In this document: positions 1-6,119 of the stretch, one piece after another
Layout of the letters: every line of letters starts with the position of its first letter
Numbering within the stretch: the first letter of the stretch is position 1
Assembly (NCBI GenBank): GCA_002299495.1
Contig: DBNZ01000182.1
Location: 8,114 to 19,178 of the forward strand
Source of the DNA: Methylococcaceae bacterium UBA659
GTDB lineage: Bacteria > Pseudomonadota > Gammaproteobacteria > Methylococcales > Methylomonadaceae
DNA: 11,065 bases
Direction: 5' to 3'
Notes under the pieces: generated by a model
Database searches by the model: none
What the model was told of the DNA's origin: nothing
What the model saw: only the letters and a program-made list of their open reading frames with translations
Translations under genes and position numbers: made by a program

Positions 1-332
1 ATTTGCAGGCGGCGGGCGTACATATCGACAATCCTGGCGATTTTTGACAAGCCCAAGACTTTGCCCTGCGGTAAATAACCGACATGGCACTTGCCGATGA
101 AGGGTAACAAATGATGCTCGCACAGGGAGTAAAGCTCGATGTTTTTAACAATCACCATATCTTCGGTCTCAGCCGTAAAAATGGCGTTATTCAATAAATC
201 ATCAATATTTTTTTGGTAGCCGTTGTTTAAAAATTTAAAAGCGGCGGCGGCTCGCTTTGGGGTATCTAATAGACCTTCACGGTTAAGGTCTTCGCCGATG
301 CCAGCGATTATTTGGGCAAAATGCTCTTCCAT
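1..332 (-). CDS. folE: GTP cyclohydrolase I (FolE), C-terminal part outside the window
   Basis: FolE converts GTP to 7,8-dihydroneopterin triphosphate, the first pterin step of folate synthesis and, in methylotrophs, also of tetrahydromethanopterin synthesis; it is a cytosolic zinc enzyme. About 110 residues are visible. They contain the family pattern IGEDLNREGLLDTPKR (residues 12-27) and the zinc/active-site stretch SLCEHHLLPF (69-78), with Cys71 and His74 as expected metal ligands. The third ligand, a later Cys, lies beyond position 1. The chosen start is the ATG at 332-330, which gives the usual family N-terminus. Two adjacent in-frame ATGs at 377-375 and 374-372 would add 15 or 14 residues and overlap the dusA stop codon (366-364). 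No strong ribosome binding site precedes any of them, so translational coupling to dusA is plausible. It is the downstream gene of a dusA-folE pair. Confidence 0.93.
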   Translation of the reverse strand, partial: MEEHFAQIIAGIGEDLNREGLLDTPKRAAAAFKFLNNGYQKNIDDLLNNAIFTAETEDMVIVKNIELYSLCEHHLLPFIGKCHVGYLPQGKVLGLSKIARIVDMYARRLQ

Positions 333-363
333 GCCGTCTGTTTCTCTAAAATAAAAAGGTCTG

Positions 364-1377
364 TCAGTATACATCATGACGGGTGAAAGTTAAGGCTTGC
401 CACAACACGGATTCATCCGCACCCGGCTTGGTGGCGTTTTCACTCAGATAACGGCGGAATGCCCGCCCGCCGTATTGGCCATGGAACAAACCGATAAGAT
501 GCCGGGTTACGCCATTGAGCCGCCCCCCCGCAGCCAATTGCTGGCGTAGATACGGTAACAGCCGGGCGACCACTTCCGCCCGGGTCAAAACGGGCTTTTT
601 ATCGCCAAAAATGCGTTGGTCGACTGTGGCCAGGAAATAGGGATTATAGTAGGCCTCGCGCCCGACCATGACGCCATCGACCAGGGGCAGGGCCGCCTCG
701 ATTTCACCTAACGATGCTAAGCCACCATTCAAAACAAAGACTAGGGCGGGGAAATCGGTTTTTAGCCGGTAAACCACTTCATAACGCAGCGGCGGCAGTT
801 CCCGGTTTTGTTTGGGTGATAAACCGCTTAACCAGGCCTTGCGGGCGTGGACGATAAAGCGTCGGCAGCCGCCTTCGGCAACCGTGGCTATAAAATGCGC
901 CAATTCTGGGTAGCTGTCCTGGTCGTCAATGCCGATGCGGGTTTTTACCGTTACCGGAATCCGCACCGCCGCCGCCATCGCCGCCACGCAGTCTGCCACT
1001 AACTCAGGCTCCGCCATCAAACAGGCACCAAAACGTCCGTTCTGCACCCGGTCGCTAGGGCAGCCGACATTCAAGTTGACCTCGTCATAACCGTAATCCT
1101 CGGCCATTTTTGCACAAACGGCCAAGTCACGCGGATGGGAACCGCCCAATTGCAAGGCCAGCGGGTGCTCTTCCGGGTTAAAGGCCAAAAAGTGCGGGCG
1201 GTCGCCATGGAGCAATGCCCCGGTGGTGACCATTTCCGTGTAGAGCAAGGCTTGTCGGGTCAACAGACGGTGGAAATAGCGGCAATGCCGGTCGGTCCAA
1301 TCCATCATCGGGGCGACGCAGAATCTATAGGGTTTCTGAATGGTTGGGGCGGTTAGGTGGCTATTTTGTTCGGGCAT
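364..1377 (-). CDS. dusA: tRNA-dihydrouridine(20/20a) synthase DusA
   Basis: DusA is an FMN- and NADPH-dependent flavoenzyme that reduces uridines 20 and 20a in the tRNA D-loop. The 337-residue protein shows the family motifs in order: APMMDWTDRH (22-31) at the start of the TIM barrel, GCP with the catalytic Cys106, the FMN-contacting KTRIG (146-150), IVHARKAWLSGLSPK (175-189), LNGG (216-219) and MVGREAYYNPY (237-247). The DWTDRH and HARKAWLSGLSPK forms are typical of DusA rather than DusB or DusC. Length is normal for the family. The ATG at 1377-1375 gives a short 15-20 residue lead before the barrel, as usual; no strong ribosome binding site is seen. The stop codon lies 31 bases from the preferred folE start and inside the possible longer folE start region, so the two are probably cotranscribed. 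Confidence 0.95.
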   Translation of the reverse strand: MPEQNSHLTAPTIQKPYRFCVAPMMDWTDRHCRYFHRLLTRQALLYTEMVTTGALLHGDRPHFLAFNPEEHPLALQLGGSHPRDLAVCAKMAEDYGYDEVNLNVGCPSDRVQNGRFGACLMAEPELVADCVAAMAAAVRIPVTVKTRIGIDDQDSYPELAHFIATVAEGGCRRFIVHARKAWLSGLSPKQNRELPPLRYEVVYRLKTDFPALVFVLNGGLASLGEIEAALPLVDGVMVGREAYYNPYFLATVDQRIFGDKKPVLTRAEVVARLLPYLRQQLAAGGRLNGVTRHLIGLFHGQYGGRAFRRYLSENATKPGADESVLWQALTFTRHDVY

Positions 1378-1512
1378 GATATGTGCGATGATTTTTCCAG
1401 CCGGATATGATACCCATTTGAGGCGATTTTTCTAACCGGGTTGATGCTTTTCTCCGCACCCTGGAAATAACGTTGTGCAGGAAAGAAATTGGCGTGATTG
1501 GGGATAGCCAGT

Positions 1513-1570
1513 AGCCCGGATGGCGCTGCGTACCCAAGGATATAAAGCATCCGGGGCTCCGGATGCTGCG
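1513..1570. repeat. REP-like imperfect palindrome
   Basis: AGCCCGGATG (1513-1522) faces CATCCGGGGCT (1548-1558), an inverted repeat broken only by one extra G. A partial third copy follows, CCGGATGCTGCG (1559-1570), which resembles CCGGATGGCGCTGCG at 1516-1530. Intergenic CCCGGAT-type palindromes of this kind are common as REP-like repeats in gammaproteobacteria. Multicopy status cannot be seen from one window. Confidence 0.5.
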
Positions 1571-1665
1571 ATAATCGAAGCGTCAGTTGCCCTTTATATT
1601 CAATAGGATGATGGATGGTATTATGGCAAAATGGTGGCCTAATCGGGAGGCTCTTTCAGCGTCTC

Positions 1666-1680
1666 GTACGCATGGCGTAC
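1666..1680. repeat. Short palindrome, possible second repeat remnant
   Basis: GTACGC (1666-1671) and GCGTAC (1675-1680) form a compact inverted repeat, followed by CCTACCC. It lies just upstream of the likely TPR gene start. It supports the view that bases before 1711 are intergenic repeat rather than coding sequence. It may be part of a dispersed repeat, which needs genome-wide comparison. Confidence 0.3.
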
Positions 1681-1710
1681 CCTACCCGGATAAACAACCA
1701 GAGTTTCACT

Positions 1711-2379
1711 ATGTGGCAATGCAGCCTTATTTTGTTTTTTTTATGGATTAACCCCGCGCCTGCGGATTATCTGACCGATACGGTAAAGCAAATTGAAGCC
1801 CAATGGGCTCATGTCCGCTTTAGTTTGCCTAAGGCCGAACAAGAAAAAGCCTACAGGCCGTTGTTGGATTTAACCAATGATTTGGTTAAGCGCTATCCAA
1901 CCCGTGTTGAGGCCATTTATTGGCAAGCCATAGTAAAGCTTAATCATGCGGAGTTTGAAAATCAGGTCGCAGCTTTAACAAGAGTCCACGAGGCCAGGGA
2001 TTTGTTAAATAAGGTGATTGCGTCTGAGCAACCGTTCAAGAAGGGTTCCGCTTATGTCGTTTTAGGGGCGCTTTATTACCAAGTACCGGGTTGGCCAATT
2101 GCTTTTGGCAATAAGGACAAAGCAGACAGGTTGCTAAAAAAAGCGCTGGAAATTAATCCGGATGGCATTGACGCCAATTATTTTTATGGTGATTTTTTGC
2201 TATCGCAAAACCAATTTCAACAAGCGGGCAATTATTTCAAAAAAGCCTTGGCCGCCCCTATTCAACCCGGCCACGCGTTGGGTAATAACGACTTCAAACA
2301 GAAAGCAAAAACCGCCTTGGAAAATGCCAAGCGGCATATCAATGTCCACAATCCGTGGGTAAAAATATTCGTGAGGTGA
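1711..2379 (+). CDS. Exported TPR-like protein of unknown function
   Basis: A 222-residue protein from the preferred start at 1711. It opens with a hydrophobic stretch (about residues 4-12) ending in PAPA at 15-18, which looks like a signal peptide cleaved after Ala18, so a periplasmic location is inferred. The mature part is helical. At least one good TPR-type repeat is visible at about 134-183, with KADRLLKKALEINPDGIDA followed by FYGDFLLSQNQFQQAGNYFKKAL as paired helices; a further degenerate repeat is likely at about 88-125. Such proteins normally act as scaffolds or assembly factors; the specific role is not recognised. The frame stays open back to an ATG at 1615 and has another ATG at 1672, but those extensions cross a palindromic repeat and would bury the signal peptide, so 1711 is preferred. 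No strong ribosome binding site is visible. Confidence 0.75.
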   Translation: MWQCSLILFFLWINPAPADYLTDTVKQIEAQWAHVRFSLPKAEQEKAYRPLLDLTNDLVKRYPTRVEAIYWQAIVKLNHAEFENQVAALTRVHEARDLLNKVIASEQPFKKGSAYVVLGALYYQVPGWPIAFGNKDKADRLLKKALEINPDGIDANYFYGDFLLSQNQFQQAGNYFKKALAAPIQPGHALGNNDFKQKAKTALENAKRHINVHNPWVKIFVR

Positions 2380-2475
2380 GGCGAGTTTACCTTTCCTCTC
2401 CGGTCATGGTTTCTGATAAGATAGCCGGCTTTATTAAAAGCCACACTTTGTGCTCATAACCAAACGGTAATAGCT

Positions 2476-2799
2476 ATGACTTTTGTAGTCACTGAAAATT
2501 GTATTAAATGTAAATTTACAGACTGTGTTGATGTCTGTCCGGTTGATTGTTTTCATGAAGGCCCAAACTTCTTGGTAATTGATCCTGATGAGTGCATAGA
2601 CTGTACTTTGTGCGAACCGGAATGCCCAGCCCACGCTATTTTTTCCGAAGATGAGGTGCCCGATGATCAGTTGGAATTTATTGGCTTGAATGCTGAATTA
2701 TCCAGACTTTGGCCAAGCATTACTGAAGTGCAGGATGCGTTGCCCGACGCCGATGATTGGAATGGCAAAGCAGGGAAAAAAGCATTTTTGGAAAGGTAA
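2476..2799 (+). CDS. fdxA: 7Fe ferredoxin (3Fe-4S/4Fe-4S), Azotobacter FdI type
   Basis: A small soluble low-potential electron carrier of 107 residues, the usual length for this family, closely resembling Azotobacter ferredoxin I. By analogy with that protein, Cys9, Cys17 and Cys50 bind the 3Fe-4S cluster, while Cys21, Cys40, Cys43 and Cys46 bind the 4Fe-4S cluster. Extra cysteines at 12 and 25 match the conserved non-ligand cysteines. The C-terminal tail, including LPDADDW and ending FLER, is the family's characteristic extension. The start at 2476 gives the standard MTFVVTENCIKC N-terminus, although no clear Shine-Dalgarno is seen. It sits alone: 96 bases after the TPR gene and convergent with the beta-RFAP synthase gene. 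The redox partner cannot be deduced from this context. Confidence 0.95.
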   Translation: MTFVVTENCIKCKFTDCVDVCPVDCFHEGPNFLVIDPDECIDCTLCEPECPAHAIFSEDEVPDDQLEFIGLNAELSRLWPSITEVQDALPDADDWNGKAGKKAFLER

Positions 2800-2994
2800 G
2801 ATTGACCCGGAGAAGGTGTGGTTTCTTTATAAAATAAGGCTTGAAGAGAAACACTGCGGTTGTGGCCAATGTCTAACGGATGCCGTTCAATGCCACATCC
2901 TTATTTGGTTTTTTGCCGCTACCAAAACCGCCGCTAGGAAAAGTTGCAGGTCTTAACGGCAAAAGCGCTTGGTTAACCACGAATGGGAATGGTT

Positions 2995-3987
2995 TTAAGC
3001 CATTACCTTGCCGCCCGTATTCCTAGCGGTCGCGACGGTGAAAGACACCGTTGGAATATGGTTAAAACATTGACGCGCCTCAGTTGTAAGGGCTTGTGCA
3101 TTCTTAGCGCCTGCAACCATACAAAATCCGGTTGGCCCCCATGAAGTCTGTCCTATCCCTACCGCGCCCCGTTTGGCCAACCAACTCATTGCCGTGGCCA
3201 CTTCTGCACTGGCGAAGACGCCGCCTTGTGCGGCGGCAAAATGAGCCCCAACAGATTGTTGTAATTGGCTAATGACATGGCCAAAAGTGGCAATATCCTG
3301 CTCTGGCACCGCAGGTAAGCCTTGCATCAGCAATAAGTGGCATAGCCGGGCCGCTTCTGCTTGGGGGAACGGGGGCAATCTTCTAAAGGCCTGTATTTCT
3401 TGTTGCCCATGAAGCCCTTGGCCACGCTCATCAAATACCAGGATAAAACACCATGCTTCTGGTAAGTCCATGCGTACCAATACCGGCGGGGTGAGCGTAT
3501 TTTCGCCGCGGCCACCATCCACCACCAACCCCCCATGCTCAAAAATACCGATGCCGATACCTGAACGAAGCCCTCTTTCGGTCAGGGCTGCAATTTCCCT
3601 GATGGTTAAGCCTAGGCCATATAATTCATTCAATGCAGAACCCACCGCAAGCGACATTTGGGTGCCGGAACCTAGGCCGACATGCTCGGGAATTGCCGCC
3701 TCGATAAAAATATTGACCTTATCGGAAACCCGTAAGGCCGAGCTAAGAAAGGCGAGGCAATTTTCTGCCCGTTCTGACGATGGCCCGGTGACTGTCCGTT
3801 GGTCAGAACGGGTCACCTGCAAACGGGTGCTGATTTCATTGATGGCCACGCCAATGCTGCCAAAGTCCCGGCCTAATGAACCGCTTAAATCCATAAACCC
3901 CATATGCAGCCGTGCTGGGGCGATAACGTTGATGGTGGGTTGTGAATGGGCCAAGAAAATGTTTGGGCAGTTAGAAAAATCCGTCAT
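2995..3987 (-). CDS. Beta-ribofuranosylaminobenzene 5'-phosphate (beta-RFAP) synthase
   Basis: This enzyme condenses 4-aminobenzoate (or 4-hydroxybenzoate in archaea) with PRPP, releasing CO2 and pyrophosphate. It is the first committed step to the arylamine part of methanopterin, and the gene is a marker of H4MPT-dependent C1 metabolism. It belongs to the GHMP-kinase-like superfamily. From the ATG at 3987 the protein has 330 residues, the usual length: VIAPARLHMGFMDL (residues 21-34), DFGSIGVA (41-48), the GHMP-type glycine-rich loop PEHVGLGSGTQMSLA (100-114), RSGIGIG (141-147), and near the C-terminus GIGQTSWGPTGF. The frame remains open to an ATG at 4113, but those 42 extra residues are encoded by a small inverted-repeat element (4046-4138) and its flank, so they are probably not native. 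No clear ribosome binding site precedes 3987, which leaves the start somewhat uncertain. It is the last gene of a unit with the HAD and nucleotidyltransferase genes. The archaeal name mptG is sometimes used. Confidence 0.92.
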   Translation of the reverse strand: MTDFSNCPNIFLAHSQPTINVIAPARLHMGFMDLSGSLGRDFGSIGVAINEISTRLQVTRSDQRTVTGPSSERAENCLAFLSSALRVSDKVNIFIEAAIPEHVGLGSGTQMSLAVGSALNELYGLGLTIREIAALTERGLRSGIGIGIFEHGGLVVDGGRGENTLTPPVLVRMDLPEAWCFILVFDERGQGLHGQQEIQAFRRLPPFPQAEAARLCHLLLMQGLPAVPEQDIATFGHVISQLQQSVGAHFAAAQGGVFASAEVATAMSWLAKRGAVGIGQTSWGPTGFCMVAGAKNAQALTTEARQCFNHIPTVSFTVATARNTGGKVMA

Positions 3988-4045
3988 TATACCCGAAAGT
4001 TTAGGGGAGTTGGGAAAGCCTTTGTCAATCAAGAAAGGCTTAATA

Positions 4046-4138
4046 GCTGATGTTACGCAGAAACTCATTTTTTCCACAAGATGCCGTATTTCAGCAGGGA
4101 GGTTTCTCGCCATCTCTAGTGGCTCTGCGTAACATCAG
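4046..4138. mobile_element. Putative MITE-like element with 15-bp perfect terminal inverted repeats
   Basis: CTGATGTTACGCAGA at 4047-4061 and its exact reverse complement at 4124-4138 bound about 60 bases of internal sequence. The same six bases, TTAATA, lie just outside each end (4040-4045 and 4139-4144), as expected for a target-site duplication if the element spans 4046-4138. It is too short to encode a transposase, so if mobile it would be moved in trans. It supplies the last seven residues and the stop codon of the HAD gene, and a spurious N-terminal extension of the beta-RFAP synthase frame. Removing the element and one TTAATA copy gives a HAD end of ISLLSLS then stop, consistent with a clean insertion. 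Alternatives are a transcription-attenuating hairpin or another intergenic repeat family. Confidence 0.6.
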
Positions 4139-4793
4139 TTAATAAGGAAATCACATCAGCCAAGCTATCGAATACATCGACATTGACGGACTTTTTCATA
4201 TCCTCGGTAATCGGGACAGAGGGGATCCATATCGGCACGCCCCCCGCGCGTTTTGCGGCGATAATTCCGGAATAGGAATCTTCAAGAATTAAGCAATGGG
4301 TGATGGGTACGTTGATATGATTGGCCGCAACATAAAAAATATCCGGCTCGGGTTTGCCATTTAGGACATCATCCCGGCTTATGACCGTTTCAAACACCCC
4401 GGCCAAACTGGCCAGGGACAGACATTTCAAGGCGTTTGTTTTACTGCTATTGGTGGCCAAGCAATAGGGCAAGCCGAGGTTTTTAATAGCCCGCAATAAT
4501 TCATGGAAACCGGGCCGGGTGTCAATGCCGTAGGTTTCAACATAAGTGCGCCAAAACCTGGTCGCTAAGCGGTTAAATTGGCCATGATTAAATTGACACC
4601 CCCATTCATCGCTTAGTCTTGACTGTAAATCAATGCCTTGTAATCCTGACACAGAATGACAGAATGCTTCGGTTAGGCTCAATCCCAGCGCGTTTGCCGC
4701 TTGTCGCCAGGCCATAAAGAACGTGCGTTCAGTATCCAGCACGAGGCCGTCCATATCAAAAATAACGCCGGAAACGTTAATGGATAGCGGCAT
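4116..4793 (-). CDS. HAD-superfamily phosphatase (beta-phosphoglucomutase/GmhB-unlike, subfamily IA)
   Basis: A 225-residue haloacid-dehalogenase-type hydrolase, probably a small-molecule phosphatase or phosphomutase in the cytosol. Motif I is DMDGLVLDTE (13-22), with Asp13 as expected nucleophile and Asp15 as acid/base. Motif II is TNSS (114-117), motif III is the Lys in GKPEPD (146-151), and motif IV is EDSYSG (171-176). The helical cap between motifs I and II fits subfamily I, as in the beta-phosphoglucomutase-like group. The start at 4793 overlaps the end of the upstream nucleotidyltransferase gene by 17 bases, showing translational coupling. The C-terminus (last seven residues and stop) comes from the inverted-repeat element at 4046-4138. 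The substrate is unknown; sitting between a nucleotidyltransferase-fold gene and beta-RFAP synthase, it could serve a dephosphorylation step in methanopterin synthesis (inference). Confidence 0.88.
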   Translation of the reverse strand: MPLSINVSGVIFDMDGLVLDTERTFFMAWRQAANALGLSLTEAFCHSVSGLQGIDLQSRLSDEWGCQFNHGQFNRLATRFWRTYVETYGIDTRPGFHELLRAIKNLGLPYCLATNSSKTNALKCLSLASLAGVFETVISRDDVLNGKPEPDIFYVAANHINVPITHCLILEDSYSGIIAAKRAGGVPIWIPSVPITEDMKKSVNVDVFDSLADVISLLTDVTQSH

Positions 4794-5745
4794 GGATCAC
4801 TTTGACGTATTCGCCCGGCGCTTCCCGGCTGGAACCGACCACGATACGCAGGCCTTGGGCAGATTTTTCCATGGTTCCGGAAACCTCGATCAGCTCCCCT
4901 TTTAAGGCTTGTCCGGTATAGGTGGCGGTGAAACTGGCAACTGATGTAATCTGTGGGTGATCAATTAGCCATTCAGCGGGATAGGCAAAAGCATTCACGT
5001 CATCAAGGACTCGGCATTGCAACACAATAGGGCCTAGCTTTTGATATTTTTCCGAAGCCAGTCGCTTAGAATTGGGTTCTACCAAGCTCAGGTCGAATTT
5101 ACGGCCATTCACCAAGGCTTTGTTGAACTTGCGTCGCTCATGCCATACGTAATCGTTAAAATTTAAGGCGCAGGACCTTCGCTGGTACGATTCTTGCCAA
5201 TCGTCATCACCTAATGGCTGTAAACGGGCTGATTGCATCAGGTCACGAATTAAAAAACGGCATTGATGAAAAACCATTCGGTTGAAACAAACCAAATCAA
5301 TATCCGAGCCGTCATTTTGTAGGCCCACCAGAAAAGAACCCGTGATACCCATGTGGGAAAGGTCTAAGCCATGTTGGGCTAGCAGCCTGCTTAAATGGAA
5401 AAGATCGGCTGCAACAGGATGGTCGGGGCTTTTTGACAGGATTTTTTGTAAGCGTTGCTTGGGTTGGTGGTGCTTGATGATATTTCCCACCGGGACGGCA
5501 TGCAAGTGGGCGTCAAGCTGTTCGGAATAATAAAAATAGCCTGGATGGGATGCCGCAAGTAATTGATTGGCCTGCTCGGTTGACATTTTAACCCAGCCTG
5601 TCCCCGTATCCGCATAGCGCAAAAAACATAACACCCTGCCATTTTCAAGCCTAGAGGCGACCACCGCAAAAATCAACCCTTCTTGGGTTTCAATGAAATC
5701 TTTAGCTTCAAAACGGCGATTGATAGAAAAAACATTAGAAAACAT
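4777..5745 (-). CDS. Predicted nucleotidyltransferase-fold protein (COG1665-like)
   Basis: A 322-residue protein with the minimal nucleotidyltransferase signature: GSFLVG at 136-141, then SDIDLV at 147-152 supplying the metal-binding pair Asp148 and Asp150, and a third acidic residue Asp218 in KFDLSLV. The N-terminal about 100 residues (GLIFAVVASR, then GRVLCFLRY) and a C-terminal beta-rich region (about 270-318, with ATYTGQALKGELIEVSG) flank the catalytic domain. The overall arrangement recalls the archaeal predicted-nucleotidyltransferase group COG1665; this is from memory, not a search. The reaction is unknown; transfer of a nucleotide to a small molecule or protein is expected. It is the first gene of the operon that continues to the HAD phosphatase (17-base overlap) and beta-RFAP synthase. 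The ATG at 5745 is the first available; no strong ribosome binding site is seen. Confidence 0.75.
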   Translation of the reverse strand: MFSNVFSINRRFEAKDFIETQEGLIFAVVASRLENGRVLCFLRYADTGTGWVKMSTEQANQLLAASHPGYFYYSEQLDAHLHAVPVGNIIKHHQPKQRLQKILSKSPDHPVAADLFHLSRLLAQHGLDLSHMGITGSFLVGLQNDGSDIDLVCFNRMVFHQCRFLIRDLMQSARLQPLGDDDWQESYQRRSCALNFNDYVWHERRKFNKALVNGRKFDLSLVEPNSKRLASEKYQKLGPIVLQCRVLDDVNAFAYPAEWLIDHPQITSVASFTATYTGQALKGELIEVSGTMEKSAQGLRIVVGSSREAPGEYVKVIHAAIH

Positions 5746-6119
5746 TGCTGGGTTCGGTATCCAAAGTCCAATTTGGCCATGATAACTGATCCCGGGTTGA
5801 TTTCAGAATAACAGCGCAGATTTTCCAAGTTATTGGATGCCTAGGAAAACCGGGCGCTGTAAAAAGTTCTGCGTGGGCGGTGTTAATAAAACCAAGAGGT
5901 TGCGTTCATGCAGAGCTTATCTAAGCATGGCTGGAAGCGGTTTTTTCGAGATAATTTATGCCATGTATAGAAAGCATAATGCGAATAGGTCGTTTGTTCA
6001 TCATAACCAAGGTCTCATAAGATGTTCGGATTGATGCCAGAACTTGTATAATCGCCGGTCATATCCAGCGGTCGAACACCCAACTGCTTACATTCAAACC
6101 ACCCTACATTTTAATTTTT
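5746..6119. other. Divergent intergenic region, no supported gene
   Basis: This 374-base AT-richer stretch lies between the nucleotidyltransferase gene (minus) and ychF (plus) and should hold both promoters. Near the left edge, CCAAA (5761-5765) and TTTGG (5772-5776) form a small hairpin within the leader of the minus-strand operon. A TATAAT box is seen at 6047-6052. The open frame 5837-6034 (65 codons) has a Lys/Arg/Cys-rich product with no recognisable features, and I do not accept it as a gene. Apart from these, I see nothing in it. Confidence 0.5.
6047..6052 (+). promoter_or_regulatory. Candidate -10 box for ychF
   Basis: TATAAT matches the sigma-70 -10 consensus exactly and lies 68 bases before the ychF start. 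The region at the proper -35 distance (TTCGGA, about 6025-6030) is a poor match, so this is a weak assignment. The leader downstream is pyrimidine/AT-rich and lacks a Shine-Dalgarno before the ATG at 6120. Confidence 0.35.

Larger units (their letters stand above)
1378..1710. other. Gap with no supported gene, between divergent dusA and TPR gene
   Basis: This 333-base stretch separates the start of dusA (minus) from the preferred start of the TPR-like gene (plus). It holds two short palindromic elements, annotated separately (1513-1570 and 1666-1680), and no convincing protein. The open frame 1353-1550 on the minus strand and the 32-codon extension of the plus gene back to 1615 both run through the palindromes and look non-coding. 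Promoters for both flanking genes should lie here, but I see no clear -35/-10 pair. Confidence 0.6.

Noticed and set aside
1353..1550. 65-codon minus-strand open frame upstream of dusA
   Set aside because: It ends inside the start of dusA, crosses a REP-like palindrome, and has no ribosome binding site or recognisable features.
1615..1710. N-terminal extension of the TPR-like protein
   Set aside because: It would place 32 residues, partly encoded by a palindromic repeat, before a well-formed signal peptide at 1711.
2800..2994. Terminator or small gene between fdxA and beta-RFAP synthase
   Set aside because: Only weak inverted repeats (GGTTTT at 2907-2912 with AAAACC at 2924-2929) and no start with a ribosome binding site were found.
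3470..4132. 220-codon plus-strand open frame
   Set aside because: It is antisense to beta-RFAP synthase, whose motifs are unmistakable; the composition is that of a shadow frame.
5837..6034. 65-codon plus-strand open frame before ychF
   Set aside because: No ribosome binding site, no recognisable domain, and odd composition; it lies in a likely promoter region.
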